NCBI GenBank assembly: GCA_947579665.1
Contig: OX388346.1
Coordinates: forward strand, 90,956,615 to 91,020,614
Direction: 5' to 3'
From: Sympetrum striolatum
Taxonomy: Eukaryota > Arthropoda > Insecta > Odonata > Libellulidae
DNA: 64,000 nt
This document shows positions 14,701 through 25,100 of this stretch, one piece after another. The notes under the pieces were generated by a model, which was not told the origin of the DNA, did not search any database, and saw only the letters and a program-made list of their open reading frames with translations. Both the position numbers and the translations under genes were made by a program. Numbering within the stretch: the first letter of the stretch is position 1; the number at the start of each line of letters is the position of its first letter.

Positions 14701-15100
14701 GGATTACGAACGGAGAAACGGCCCCTAAAGGTGTTTGCAACACATCCTCCAAGTCGTTTTGATAACGTAAAATAAATTTTCGATAACAAAAATCAGAAAA
14801 AGCACAAAAAAGTGGTACATTTTGACTGAAAACATATTGTTCATCACTGCTTATCTTCACAATGAGAATACTACTGCGTTTACGGAAAGTGCTGTATTTG
14901 TTATTTAAAGTATTTACTTTGTATTTAAAAGAAAATAAGCTCAAAGATATGAATTTCCTTTAATAAACTGATGGAAAGAAAGAGATCTAGAAATATCGTT
15001 GGTAACTTCAACATTAGGATGGAATCGATTGGCTTTGATGAAAAACATTTCTCTGTAAATCTACTTGAGCGAAACTATTCCAGTTTTACTTTCTAGTTCT
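2730..15100. other. intergenic, no gene recognised
   Basis: More than 12 kb without a frame I can tie to a protein family. Open frames up to 130 codons occur, but none has a recognisable domain, intron signals or a sensible start. Within it are short CpG-rich, GC-richer patches (about 4560-4940, 6080-6320, 7840-8320, 9150-9260), possibly regulatory or unmethylated DNA, and a purine-rich block near 12.4-13.3 kb listed separately. An exon of an unknown gene cannot be excluded. Confidence 0.5.
12400..13260. other. purine-rich strand-asymmetric block
   Basis: The + strand is strongly A/G-rich over most of about 850 bp, with few pyrimidine runs, unlike the flanks. A short frame inside (12733-12888) would encode about 50 residues dominated by Lys, Glu and Arg, as expected from purine bias alone. 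I see no tandem unit. Confidence 0.45.
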
Positions 15101-15106
15101 TTAAAC

Positions 15107-15293
15107 TTGACGACTCGGTGGTGGAATTATCTGCGCGCTATCTTCCCAACCCTGAAGTTCCAGGTTCAAGTTCTGGCTAACCGGATTTAACCGGACTAGG
15201 GAATGGGTGTCGTGAGTAAGTATGTCAAGGATAAGAGTATGACTAAAAACCGCCTCAATAAAGTCGATTACCGTTATCATAAAAAAATTAAAA
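15107..15293 (+). mobile_element. tRNA-derived SINE
   Basis: A tRNA-like head with an A-box-like stretch (tggtggaattatctgcgcgc) is followed about 40 bp later by a good B box (ccaggttcaagttctgg). A non-tRNA body follows, ending in an A-rich tail near 15280-15293. The head resembles the general layout of the SINE at 22.6 kb. The acceptor stem does not close, so this is not a working tRNA gene. Confidence 0.6.
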
Positions 15294-15540
15294 GCCCGAA
15301 GGAGTAAAACAAAAGGAAATAAAATCGTTAAGATGAAACAGGAGGTAAGCGGGAAAGTCAGTTTAGCCATTCATTCGCAGCGCTTTAGTAAGAAGGAAAA
15401 CTGAGCAATAAATTACCGATTCGAGTATAAATCCGAGAACATCTTGATTGCCTTTACTTTAAGGGTCTCTATCATATCCTTCATCTCTGTGAATCCAGTG
15501 AGGCGTGTGAAAAGGATATCTACAAGAGAAGAAGGCCTCA

Positions 15541-15580
15541 AACGGTCTACTTATACGGTCTACTTATACGGTCTACTAAC
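15541..15580. repeat. 13-bp tandem repeat, about three copies
   Basis: The unit acggtctacttat is repeated nearly three times in direct tandem. Short minisatellite with no visible function. Confidence 0.75.
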
Positions 15581-15599
15581 GGTAGTTTACACGTTCAAT

Positions 15600-16090
15600 T
15601 GAGCTTTAAGATCCATTAATTCCGCCATGAATCTGCCGCGGACGATGAACTGCAGATAGCACAGACGTCGGCATTGTGAATGCAGCAGCTGCAGGGGTAC
15701 GAACGCCGGAAAAAGCCCCGTTTGTGCACTCTTTTTATTCGCCACCAGCGATTATCGAGGATGGCAAAAAATGTGCTGAATCGCACGGTTCCCGGTGGCG
15801 CTTCCGATTTATTTGGCTGGTATGACAATTGATTATACGAGATAGTAGAAAAATGTATTCCCTTTTAGCTACGGTCGAGATACCGCTGAAAAATTAAAAC
15901 ATTGTTAATTTTAATTTCACAGTACATACTGATTTTTTCCCATGGTAATCACAGTAATTATCTCAACTTTAAAATTTTGTTTGAAAGAATATTACTGACG
16001 AAATACGTCGATTTTCAAAATAAGAAAATGAATGTACTATACTATACTATAAACCGATGCATTTCACATGCTGTTGTTTTTTTATACTGT
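15600..16090. other. intergenic, no gene recognised
   Basis: One GC-richer patch (about 15610-15820), then AT-rich DNA. Open frames on both strands overlap and show no domain I recognise. Confidence 0.5.
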
Positions 16091-16097
16091 TTATACA

Positions 16098-16190
16098 GTT
16101 CAGATCGTTTCGTACATGGTCTTCCATCGGGAATCAAACCCAGGGCCGTTTTCTCCAAAGTCGAACGCCCACTTGGCTATTCGAGGGCAC
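16098..16190 (-). mobile_element. tRNA-derived SINE fragment (family also at 22.6 and 56.6 kb)
   Basis: On the minus strand, a head (gttcgactttggagaaaacgg) runs into a degraded B box (gggtttgattcccgatgg) and then a short body (accatgtacgaaacgatct). The same order and spacing occur at 22.6 kb and 56.6 kb, also on minus. The three copies differ at many sites, so this is an old family. Confidence 0.65.
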
Positions 16191-16199
16191 CATCATCAA

Positions 16200-17320
16200 T
16201 GCTCAAAAAGAAAACAAGTAGCACTTTATCTTTACGTTTAACTCATATATATTCTCAAAAATAGATTTATGAATATTTCTAACCGATGGTAATTGTAACA
16301 TTGGTGTTTGACACCTCGTTTACATGTTCCTGCTATCATTTTTTTCACTTTTGCGGATAGCTTTGCGCCCAGATATATGCAATGGTTTTATATTTCAACT
16401 TCTTCCTTCTAAAAGTTTTGGCTCACTTCAGAATAATTTCTTTCTGACGCAGGTCTATTGCCCATTTTGAAATGTAAATCCTAAAAACGACCATTCTTTC
16501 ATCGACGAAATGGATCCAAAAGTACTTGATTTAATTTTTAGTGGAACTTTACGTCATAAAGTAAAACAGTGAAATGAGCAACATCCAACGGCAAACATCG
16601 TTATCCCTTCGTGAGATGAAACTTCTAGATTAGCGCCATAGAGCCATGTTGGTTGAAATCCTCTTTTTAGAACTCCCCTATATGAGAAGAGTCCTTTGAG
16701 TGATCGACACGACCTCCTACAACGAGCGGCTCAGTGACCGTACAGGACGACAGTCAACTTATCAGCGGAGTCAGATGATGCGGCTAGATGACGTAGACCG
16801 CAGTCACGTGACCTCGTGGCTCCCTGGGGGGACATCCGCCTCCAACAACCTTCCGGATCCATTTAAACATAGCCTCTCTCCTTCCGCCATGCGTTTAATT
16901 AGTTTCCCGCACAAATTTTCCTCCAGTGGTTGTTATGCTTTTTTCCTTTCTGAGTGTTGAGTGTTCCTTCCGCGCCGCGGCTTTTCCTTAGCAACGCAGG
17001 GAATAAACACGAAAGCTGTTTACAAAAAACACTTCACGAATTCGCTGTTTCGCCTTTCGTAGGAATCGACGACCAAAGAGAAAAAGAGTGGCTAATCATA
17101 AAGCTAGAAGGTTATAGAAGGACTTATTTTTAACTTGAAAGTCGCCACAATGTTCGGCTTAAAAGCAACTCGAAAAAATCTCGTGATTGAGAAAAATATG
17201 CGCATGAATTTTGTATACATTTTAAATATTAAGAGTGATTTAATATTTAACGCGAAATTTTATTTAAATATGCAAACACCTCGGCACTTAGGAAAAATAT
17301 TATCTTTCTTCATATGAACC
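16200..17320. other. intergenic, no gene recognised
   Basis: AT-rich DNA with a CpG-richer stretch at about 16690-16990. The longest frame there (86 codons) has no recognisable family. Confidence 0.5.
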
Positions 17321-17323
17321 ATA

Positions 17324-17413
17324 CAGGGTTAGGTGTAAGAAGAGACTTGATAGTCTCAATCTCGCCCTGAATAAAGTCCTTTATTATTATTATTTATTAT
17401 TATTACAGGAATT
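17324..17413 (+). mobile_element. 3' tail of a LINE-type retrotransposon
   Basis: The sequence gttaggtgtaagaagagac, then a short spacer, then ccctgaataaagtcc running into a (TTA)n tail has the form of a non-LTR retrotransposon 3' end: short UTR, AATAAA-like signal, microsatellite tail. No coding part is recognisable upstream, so this is a strongly 5'-truncated copy. The family is not assigned. Confidence 0.5.
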
Positions 17414-18010
17414 AACGGTAATTAATCTCAAATCTGAAGATACTCATAATTTAATACCTGCCGCTCTCAGTAAGGAATGTTAGCTGATTTTTATTACAAA
17501 ATCTGAAATATTTTCTGCGGCAATGTGTCTAATTTAAAGTAACAAATAATTTAAGTTTGCTTGAAGTTTAATAAGTTAAGCTTGAAGTTTGATCCTAATT
17601 ATTAACCATCATCCCGTAAAACATGACTACCTCCTATTTGATAACTTAATACTCGCACTATTTGAATCACTGCAAATAGCCCTTTTCGTTTTATTTCTTA
17701 ATATATTATACAATATTAATATTTTACAAACTTCTTTACGAATAAATAATCCCGAAAGAGAAATTGAGCACTGGACAGTTTGAATAGATGAAATATTCGT
17801 CGACCCTTCAAGTAACGAGCCTCCAAACATTTAAAAACGGGATATTGAAGACAAAGAGCTAATCATTCAACCCGAGTGAACCTCAATCAGGCTAATTCAT
17901 CACTGAAAGGATGACTTTAAATTGTACGAATGTTAACAAACATCATACATAGCCGACTCCATCACTGTAATGGAACCCTTACGTATTTGGATCCGTGTTA
18001 GTACTCGCGA
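17414..18010. other. intergenic, nothing recognised
   Basis: AT-rich non-coding DNA between a LINE tail and the short-period repeat. No family or structure seen. Confidence 0.5.
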
Positions 18011-18012
18011 AC

Positions 18013-18121
18013 GGTCATTTGTGACCCGAACATTTGCATACCACGGACAGCTGCGTCTCGGACAATTGCGTCCCTAGACCATCTACGTCTAGGACATTCG
18101 CGTCCCTTAGATCTGCAGATC
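18013..18121. repeat. degenerate repeat with 16-bp period, about seven units
   Basis: Successive units resemble GGACAnnTGCGTC separated by two to five bases: ggacagctgcgtc, ggacaattgcgtc, gaccatctacgtc and ggacattcgcgtc are the clearest. Each unit centres on a near-palindromic hexamer (cagctg, caattg, ctgcag). This may be the interior of a small non-autonomous element or a cluster of binding sites; the sequence alone cannot decide. Confidence 0.6.
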
Positions 18122-19132
18122 AGCAATTGTCGCCAAGGTTCTAAATTTTAAAGGACTTTCATGAAGGTAACACTAACGTAATTAAAATAAATATTTTTAA
18201 CTCTCGTTTCATACGACATATTTCTAACAAAATTTCTATTTCGCTCAAGTTAGTTTACGTTCTAATTTAACCAACGTGAAAACTTGCTTCTCATAAAAAC
18301 ACCAACGAAGAGCGGAAACATTTTCCTTCCCGATGTAACAAACTAGACTCGGAGTACTTGAATGTATCTATTCTCTACGGAATTGTTGTTCCGCGAACGT
18401 CATTTCCTTTAGCTAGATTTGTTTTGTAACTTAAGCGAAACTTTATCCCGCATTCACCTTACACCTAATCTTCATCGGCTCCCTTTTCTAGGTCCATTCT
18501 CCTTGGCTACTTATAAATTCTTCCTCTTTCACCCCTTTCAGACCCCCTCGATTATTCGCGCGTAATAATGCCCTCCCGTCGTATATAATCCTGACCCGAT
18601 CCCCATTCCTATTCATCCTCAAACCCCTTCGAGTTCTTTCGCTAACCTTTAATCCCCCAGCCGCCGTCAATATTTCAGTGAAGCCTCTGCGGCCAAAGTG
18701 AGATTTCCCCATCCGCAAGAGTCACGTCGTGAAAAAGGTCCTCAGGCGGCAATTGGGCGGAAAGCGAGGCATAGTGTTCCGATAGAAAGATACTTGAACG
18801 AGATTGGAGCTACATGAATCAATAAATAATGCATATATAAATCTGACTCGATATTTTCGAAAACAGAGCGAAATTCCTCATCGACGCTGGTGCCAGTGAA
18901 AACAGGAACAAATTGATACTTACGTCTTTTTTTAAATTGGTTGGTCGCGAAATGGAGGAATGCATTCTTCGCGAACAATGCGTAGCAATTTATGGGCAGC
19001 AATTCCCTGGGTGAGGGTTGTGTAGCCTGCAAATACTTTTATACACATTCTGAGAGAATACAAATGAACAGTTAAGATTATTGATGCATTAAAGGGCCAA
19101 AATGTGCTTTCCGCGAGATCTCTCTCAATCTA
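18122..19132. other. intergenic, no gene recognised
   Basis: AT-rich flanks around a GC-richer stretch (about 18460-18740). Frames on the minus strand there lack any recognisable domain. Confidence 0.5.
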
Positions 19133-20280
19133 AGGGCCGGTTGCACCATATCCGGCAACACTCCTAGTTATGGTTAGGGTCGAGGTGACGGGCAGTTTTA
19201 CGTTGCACCACCTCTGGTTTCGCCTTGGGTCTCGGCTAAAGCAGCTCAAACCGTAACCCCTGGTAGATCCATCGGTTTCGTGATAGCTGGAGGTTGGTGA
19301 ACTCTTGAGCGAAAAATCAGTTTTAAATTTTTTACATTAAATGTATACGAGATATCGACTTGAAAAAATTGTGTAGATTTTTCCTATAAAATTATTGATT
19401 CTATATTTTTGGTATAGCTCAACAATGTATTTTGTAGCAAACAAAAATTAAAATATATATTACAACGTTTTTTCCCGTGCATCCAAACTCTGACGACGAT
19501 TTCTCTAGAAGTATTTAAACATGCATCATGATTCTTTCACAGTAAAGTAATAGATACCTATAGCCTGTGACGGTTTTATCATTTGATCCAATTTCACATA
19601 AATAAAGTATAAATAATTATAACACTGAAGGTTCACCAATGATTGAACATGAAAATATCAGTCTCTAGCTAAATCACGTATCGTTGGGAAATCATGGGTA
19701 TAGTAAGCGAATGTATTGTAAAGAATACATCAAATTTACATATAAAGGCAAAATGAAGAAGATATCTTAAACGGTTTTCGAGTTACAGATTTTTTAACTT
19801 TAGAAAACGTGGGTTTTGCTACTCCGTTACGGTGGACCTCGAGGCTGGGCGAATGAGAATTTTACCATGATGCACTGCGCTACGTAAACATAGAAGATGG
19901 ACGTTTGTTTTTGTGTTGACATGTTCGAGGAGCTAGCTCATTCCGACTACGAACTTCTCTTGGAAATGGTGCAAGCTCTTCTAAGGAAGCGGAATTTAAA
20001 ACAACGTCCAGTGCATTTTTCAATTTCGAGCAAAGAGGAATTTTTCGTGCGGATTCGTCTTTGTAAGTCGTCTGTGTTGAAGCTGTTGGGCCCTAAAGTG
20101 AAATTTTAACAAATTACATTTTATTGAAGACGATCCGATATCCGGTGAATTTCTAGCTAGAAATTTAATGCTTAACTCAGCCGGTGATTTTTGTGGGGTT
20201 CACAAATATACCACGTCCAGGACAGTCCGGAAGGTTAGCGAAGCAATAGCTTCTTTGCAACATTTTTTGCTTTAGGTTCT
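19133..20280 (+). mobile_element. PIF/Harbinger element fragment, left end plus nuclease remnant
   Basis: It starts with gggccggttgcacca directly after TAA; a 3-bp TWA target site is the rule for PIF/Harbinger. The same 15-mer follows TTA at 24919, so it is probably a shared terminal repeat. The fragment contains a plus-strand nuclease remnant (19897-20276) and has no right end that I can find. The DNA from about 20281 probably belongs to a second Harbinger copy of opposite orientation. Confidence 0.6.
19897..20276 (+). pseudogene. Harbinger (HARBI1-like) nuclease, N-terminal remnant
   Basis: The first 70 codons include the pattern KEEFFVRIRLCKSSVLKLL, which matches the start of HARBI1-type DDE nucleases (EEF-x-RFRLSK-x-V-x-LL). 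A stop follows, and another frame near 20130-20276 resumes with GDFCGVHKYTTSRTVRKVSEAIASL, the conserved helix-turn-helix-like segment of these nucleases. The intervening LRFFATG segment is lost or garbled, and no DDE catalytic part remains on this strand. Non-functional. Confidence 0.75.
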
Positions 20281-20408
20281 ATTTAATTATTTCAGTTTTA
20301 TTAATGGATATGAAGTGAATCTTTTTACTAGAATCTAATACTAGAGTAACTTCAAGGAAAATGAAGAAATGCCCAAAATAAAATTTGAATTTATTGACTG
20401 AGATAAAG

Positions 20409-20576
20409 ATGGAGTTAATAAAACTACAGAAGATTATCCTACAGAAGGAACATACTGAAAAGGAAAGGAGGGAAAATTAACTGCATGATATTAAAATAAG
20501 AATTGCTTTGGCAGAGAAGAAGAGGAATTTTCTTGATATTGATCTAAAGGAAAAGGAATTAAATAAATATTTATGA
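20409..20576 (+). pseudogene. C-terminal remnant of the second Harbinger protein (Myb/MADF-like)
   Basis: The frame reads a Lys/Glu/Leu-rich helix (MELIKLQKIILQKEH ... LAEKKRNFLDIDLKEKEL) interrupted by one TAA. This resembles the coiled-coil tail of the DNA-binding partner protein that accompanies the nuclease in Harbinger elements. It lies on the strand opposite to the minus-strand nuclease and ends 40 bp from that gene's stop, so the two genes would be convergent, as in many Harbinger elements. The call rests on position and composition more than on diagnostic residues. Confidence 0.45.
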
Positions 20577-20615
20577 AAAGAACATTAATTAATCATTTCA
20601 TTCCTTAAAAGTCTT

Positions 20616-22012
20616 CTAAGCTGCTAAGTTGTGCAAGAAAGCACAGGCTACCACAACCGTCATGACAGTATCTAATCACAACCTTATGCCATGCGAAAGA
20701 ATTGGAAATTGTCTTTTCCATACTCCAAACATTCTTTCTATGACATTTCTTGTTCTTATTTGGCTTTCATTATACAGATGCTCCTCAGGTGCAACAGGAT
20801 TTCTGATTGGAGTCATAAGATATCTTTCTTGTCTATATCCAGAGTCTCCCAAAATAATTCCATCTCTGAATTTATTCTGGTTTATTTGTGACTTAATGTT
20901 TGAATTATTGAAAATATATTTTGAATGGTATTGGCTGTTACTTGGTGGAATTCCATAATAGATGAAAATAAAAGAACACTTTGTAGTAATTGGAATGGAA
21001 TGGAATTACTACAAAGTGTTCTTTTATTTTCATCCATTATTAAAAATAGTTTGGTCATGAGTTGATCCTGGCCATCTGGTCACAATATCTTCTATTAGCA
21101 TGTTTCAGCACATATTACTTGGATGTTTAAAGAAAAATATCCTTTCCTGTTTCTACAAGATTCAGGCTCAGCACCTCCTGTAATAATAATACTATTTAGA
21201 CAAATTTCTGCATAATATGCTGAAACTTTGTATTAAATTCATTTAATTTTCTTGTTGTATTTTCAAGATAATAATAGGTGTCAGGAAATAATATTTTAAT
21301 AATCAATTCTACAGAGCCTATCATACTACACCCTATGTAAGTTATATTTTACCTTCTTATTCTATTCAATCAAATATAATATGGGAATAATCATCAAAAT
21401 ATGTTCAATTCAGTTAATGCAATAATTCACAATACCTGGTGATAGTATCTTAATGTGTGTATAATCTATTCACCCAACAACCCTTGGTAAATGTGCAATC
21501 TTGTAAAAATCATCCTGCTCCTCACTAATTTCCATGTTTGTGGCTGGTTTCATTATGTTTGTTTTCCTTAGTTCAGCTATCGCCTTGGACACTTCCTTGA
21601 TTACTGGCAGTTGCTTTATGCACACCACAGAAATCACCTACTGTTATAAGCATGGAACCAGTAGCATAAAACCGCAGTGTCATCAGTAACTGGTTCATTG
21701 CTGTCATAGCCATGTTTCTTAAAATAGAATTTACACAATAGACATCATAGGTTATATTGAATTATGCTTCAAATTAGTTATAATATTAAATCACCTTGTT
21801 GTTTTATGATATATTTTCTCTTGTATCTCTGCCAGCAACTTCTCCACAGTACCTTTGCTAAGCCTGAACCTTGCTAAAAACTCTTCTTGATTCCAAACTA
21901 CAAAGTTGTCTGGTCGAATTCTAAACTTCCTCTCATTTCTGATGTTGCCATATAAAGTTAACATTAATTCTTCTTCATCTTCCTCTAAATCTTCGAATAA
22001 TTAGACAACCTC
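20616..22012 (-). pseudogene. Harbinger (HARBI1-like) DDE nuclease, near full length, broken
   Basis: Read on minus from about 22000. N-terminal part: EEFLARFRLSKGTVEKLL. A likely intron of about 80 bp follows (starts gtgattta, ends ttttaag, near 21717-21800). Then LRFYATGSMLITVGDFCGVHKA, a region broken by a frameshift and stops, DIVTRWPGSTHDQTIFNN (containing a DDE aspartate region), GIILGDSGYRQERYLMTP (second DDE segment), RNVIERMFGVWKRQFP (containing the catalytic glutamate region), and the end ACAFLHNLAA then a stop at 20616-20618. This is the full domain order of HARBI1-like nucleases, about 350 residues. A 30-bp inverted repeat interrupts it at 20961-21034. The breaks exclude a working protein. 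Confidence 0.85.
20961..21034. repeat. 30-bp perfect inverted repeat with 14-bp loop
   Basis: Arm 20961-20990 (starts gatgaaaataaaagaac, ends gtagtaat) is the exact reverse complement of 21005-21034. The loop is three GGAAT-like units. It sits exactly where the Harbinger nuclease should read from THDQTIFNN into GIILGDSGY, so it arose inside the gene, either as a fold-back duplication or as an assembly error. Confidence 0.9.
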
Positions 22013-22275
22013 CATTATTTCTGGAAGTAATGTATAATTTTATTCAATTCTCAAGTTTTCCTACTGGAACAACATTATATTTATTATTGATAATACATCT
22101 GAAATACGTAAGGGAATTTATAAAGACTTTATTATTTTAATTATATGTATTCACACACGATGTCCTTAAGGTGATGTTGTAAAATCAAAAAAATAACAAA
22201 GTAATGGAAAAAAGTGTTAAAATGTAAACTATTAGTTAATACAGAAATACAGATTCGAATTACCACTTAATAATT

Positions 22276-22347
22276 ATTACTAGGGTAAAGTTTTGGAAGA
22301 GGACCGTCAGTTACCACTAGGGTAAAGTTTTGGAAGAGGACCGTCAG
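22276..22347. repeat. tandem pair of a 30-bp motif, third copy at 25722-25759
   Basis: The motif ggtaaagttttggaagagg followed by accgtcag occurs twice head to tail (about 22276-22310 and 22311-22347), each preceded by ttac(cac)tag. A third copy in the same orientation lies at 25722-25759 (ttactagtaatgg...gtcag). The sequence between holds a SINE, a palindrome, the B-box array and a LINE. Confidence 0.85.
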
Positions 22348-22597
22348 GGAGAAATTCTATATCTCCCTTATACGTTGATATTATGATAAAAAATTTAACG
22401 CACATTAAAAATAAAGAATAGCGGTATAATTATATGTTTATAAACAATTTCTAATACGTATGGTTTAGGAGATATTTACATCCAAATATGACCGTTTTTC
22501 GTCTGCTAGGACGCCATCTTTGATGTTTCCTCGGGTCTCCGCTAGGGCGATTGTGACTTATTTCAACTCTAATGAACTCCTAGGGAAAAAATTCCAC

Positions 22598-22732
22598 GTA
22601 GTAGTAGTAGTATTGTTAAAAGTCCTTCGACAGCTGAGATCATTTCGCACATTGGCTCCCACCGGGAATCGAACCCGGGACCGCTTTCACCAAAGGCGAA
22701 CGCGCTGTCCACATGACTATCCTTTTCGGCAA
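22598..22732 (-). mobile_element. tRNA-derived SINE
   Basis: On minus: A-box-like gatagtcatgtggacagcg, then cgttcgcctttggtgaaagc, a strong B box (cgggttcgattcccggtggg), a body (ccaatgtgcgaaatgatctc), and a 3' microsatellite of TAC units at about 22598-22613. The best preserved of three family copies in the window (also 16.1 and 56.6 kb, all on minus). It abuts the 40-bp palindrome at 22739. Confidence 0.75.
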
Positions 22733-22738
22733 AATTCG

Positions 22739-22778
22739 CTGGAGGTTACACGTTATGGCCATAACGTGTAACCTCCAG
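22739..22778. repeat. 40-bp perfect palindrome, no spacer
   Basis: ctggaggttacacgttatgg (22739-22758) is followed directly by its exact reverse complement (22759-22778). It lies between the minus-strand SINE and the plus-strand B-box array; a weaker match continues outwards (cggc...tggagg on both sides). Confidence 0.95.
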
Positions 22779-22796
22779 GAAAAAGCCGACTTTGAA

Positions 22797-23645
22797 CCTC
22801 AGTGTCATGGGTTCGATTCCAGAAGGCCCCAAAGTCGCGCTTTTCCCCATAAGAATACATGGCGGGGATTTTCGAAAATTTTTTTGAGGCACTTTCCGGT
22901 AAAGGAGAGATTTGAAATTCAAGGGATCGCTAGATGCCGTGCATATCTAAAGGAAACCATAAAGACATCTACGAATATTATCCTTGGTTCGATGCTAGGT
23001 CGGGGCAAAAATCGGCCGTTTAAAATGCATTGTGGCAATTTTTAAGATTTTTTTTGGACCCTTTTCCGATGGCATAGAAACTTGAAATTCGGTATGAGGT
23101 TAGATACCATAAAAATATATCATAATTAAATTTTACGTATTCGCTGATGGTCCTTGGTTCGATCCCAGAGGGACATTTAAATTCCTCAATGCATTTCTTA
23201 CGGAGATAACGGAATCAAATTTTAGGTACTTCCCGGCACGATATCGACTTCAAACTTTGCATTTAGAAAGATCAAGTACATACAAATCAAACAGTGCATT
23301 CACAGCTATCAATGTGTACTGGGTTCGACACCAGGTGTCTCTGCAATCAGAAGTTGATCCGATTTTTAGGAATTATTTTGAAACCTTTGCCAATAATATA
23401 GAAACTTCAAATTCGGCATGTAGATAGAGATCATAAATAACTTTCAGAAATATTTTTTAGATTTCCAAGATCGTCCTTGGTTCGAATCCAGAGAGCCATT
23501 TAATTCGTGAAAATTAGAACGTCTCTTAAGGCAGATGTAGCCCATATTTCTGGTTGAATTTTCTCACATAGCTAGAGATGGTGATGTTCTATTGTGCTTC
23601 ATAGTAAGTTCACAGTAAAGACCCGGGTTCGATGCCAGACGATGG
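22797..23645 (+). repeat. tandem array of six degenerate units with tRNA B-box-like motifs
   Basis: A GGTTCGA core begins at 22811 (counting from GTTCGA), 22987, 23157, 23323, 23480 and 23627. The spacings shrink steadily: 176, 170, 166, 157, 147. Around each core is (t)ccttggttcga-n-ccagagg or a variant. Between cores, AT-rich DNA carries a recurring tagaaacttgaaattcgg-like motif (clear at 22911, 23075 and 23399). No A box accompanies the B boxes, so these are not tRNA genes. All six lie on the plus strand. Confidence 0.8.
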
Positions 23646-24034
23646 AATTTCAGCGAATTTTAAGAAAAATTTCAATCCATTTTTTTTTTATGGCCGTCCC
23701 GATATGATGCCGACATGAAAATAGTGTTGACGATCTGCTTGCAGTATGCAAGCAACATTTTACTCGTATATATATGTTGTGGATGTACTCTTGATTTCCA
23801 TTTGATATCTTTAACTTCTTCGTAGATGGTAAAATCTTTTATCTTATCGAAGAAATTCATCTTCAGTTAATTCAGTGTAAGTCTTATCTCTTTTAAAATT
23901 CCTATATTATGAAACGTGGTGACAACGCTTTGATAAATTGCTAAAGCGTATTTCCTTTCGCTTTATCCAAGCCGAAGGACACGATTAAGGTGGATGTAGT
24001 TCATTCAAAAGAATGATTCTCTAAATACTCTACT

Positions 24035-24914
24035 AGATTTAGATTTAGATTTAGATATATACCCCGCGAGCCGCCAGAGGCGTATGGCAGGGGGTGTAAT
24101 ACACCACCATTATTCATTCCTACCTATTAGAATCTCTAATAGCTTGGGGATAAAACGACCAAAAGTAATTATCCGTCCTTGCGATTACTTCCCTATAACG
24201 CTTCGTCGATGCCTCTCGGAGATCGCGTTCGCTCCTTACTGGCACTAACATTTCACTTACTTCGTTTATAAATTCTGAACGATTGAACTTTTCGAAAAGT
24301 TTCCGTCGATATTCAGATCTTCTCATCTGTAGTGAATTCCAACTGAGGGACTCCATCATTGCCGTAACTCTGCTATCAAACCTGAAATCCCCACAAACGA
24401 TTCGGGCTGCTCTACGCTGGACTATCTCTAAATCTGAGACTAAACCTACTTCGTGTGGGTCCCAAACCGCACAGCAGTATTCAAGACTCGGACGAATAAG
24501 AGAAAAGTAAGCTATTTCTTTGACTCTCGATGAGCATCCTCTCAACGTTCTACCAGTTAATCTTTGCATTCTATTCGCTTTTCCTATCGCATCTCGAATA
24601 TGTTCTTTAAAAGATAAGTTACTGCTAAACGTGACTCCTAGGTATTTGTTGTCGTGAACTAACTGTAATGGATGACCTGAGATTTGGTACTGCGTGGGAA
24701 TTATGTTTGTGGAGCGCGTAAAACTCATGGCAACGCATTTATTTATATTTAAATCCAGCTGCCAATCTTTACACCATCCTGATATTACGTCCAGGTCGTC
24801 TTGAAGCACATTACAATCGTTGCTACTAAACTGCGCACACACAATTTTCCAGCTTTCTTCATAGAGAATAGTCTCAATATTTGGGTACACAACGGAAGCG
24901 CAGATCTTCTACTT
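24035..24914 (-). mobile_element. 5'-truncated non-LTR retrotransposon (CR1/L2/Jockey-like)
   Basis: The element runs on minus from about 24914 to a (TTTAGA)n-type tail at 24035-24060, with a short 3' UTR after the stop at 24120. Only the end of the reverse transcriptase ORF remains; see the coding entry. The 5' break falls just after the place where the YADD catalytic motif would stand, the usual result of incomplete target-primed reverse transcription. Confidence 0.85.
24120..24914 (-). pseudogene. LINE reverse transcriptase, C-terminal part
   Basis: About 260 uninterrupted codons. The frame contains DDLDVISGWCKDWQLDLN, NKCVAMSFTRS, YLGVTFSSNLSFKEHI, SLIRPSLEYCCAVWDPH and LEIVQRRAARIVCGDF: the thumb and post-RT region of CR1/L2/Jockey-type elements, in the standard order. 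The catalytic YADD box and the endonuclease are missing through 5' truncation. No host start codon is expected; the frame simply enters from the truncation point. The intact reading suggests a fairly young insertion. Confidence 0.85.
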
Positions 24915-24917
24915 CTT

Positions 24918-25100
24918 AGGGCCGGTTGCACCAACTCCGGTTACGCGTATTCGCTACGTAGCTATCAGCTACGGCGTAGCCGAAGGTTACGAGTGACAAC
25001 CGTTGCACAAAGGAAATTCAGGCGCCGGTCACCAAACCAGAAGGCTACCTCTGTTTCCGAACGCCCGATAAGTTTCTCATACAATCGTTCCGCAAAAATT
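24918..25100 (+). mobile_element. possible Harbinger terminal sequence
   Basis: gggccggttgcaccaactcc directly follows TTA at 24916-24918; the first 15 bases match the element end at 19134. Sub-terminal short palindromes (gctacgtagc and relatives) follow. No coding part and no right end were found, so this may be a solo end or the edge of a MITE. Confidence 0.4.
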
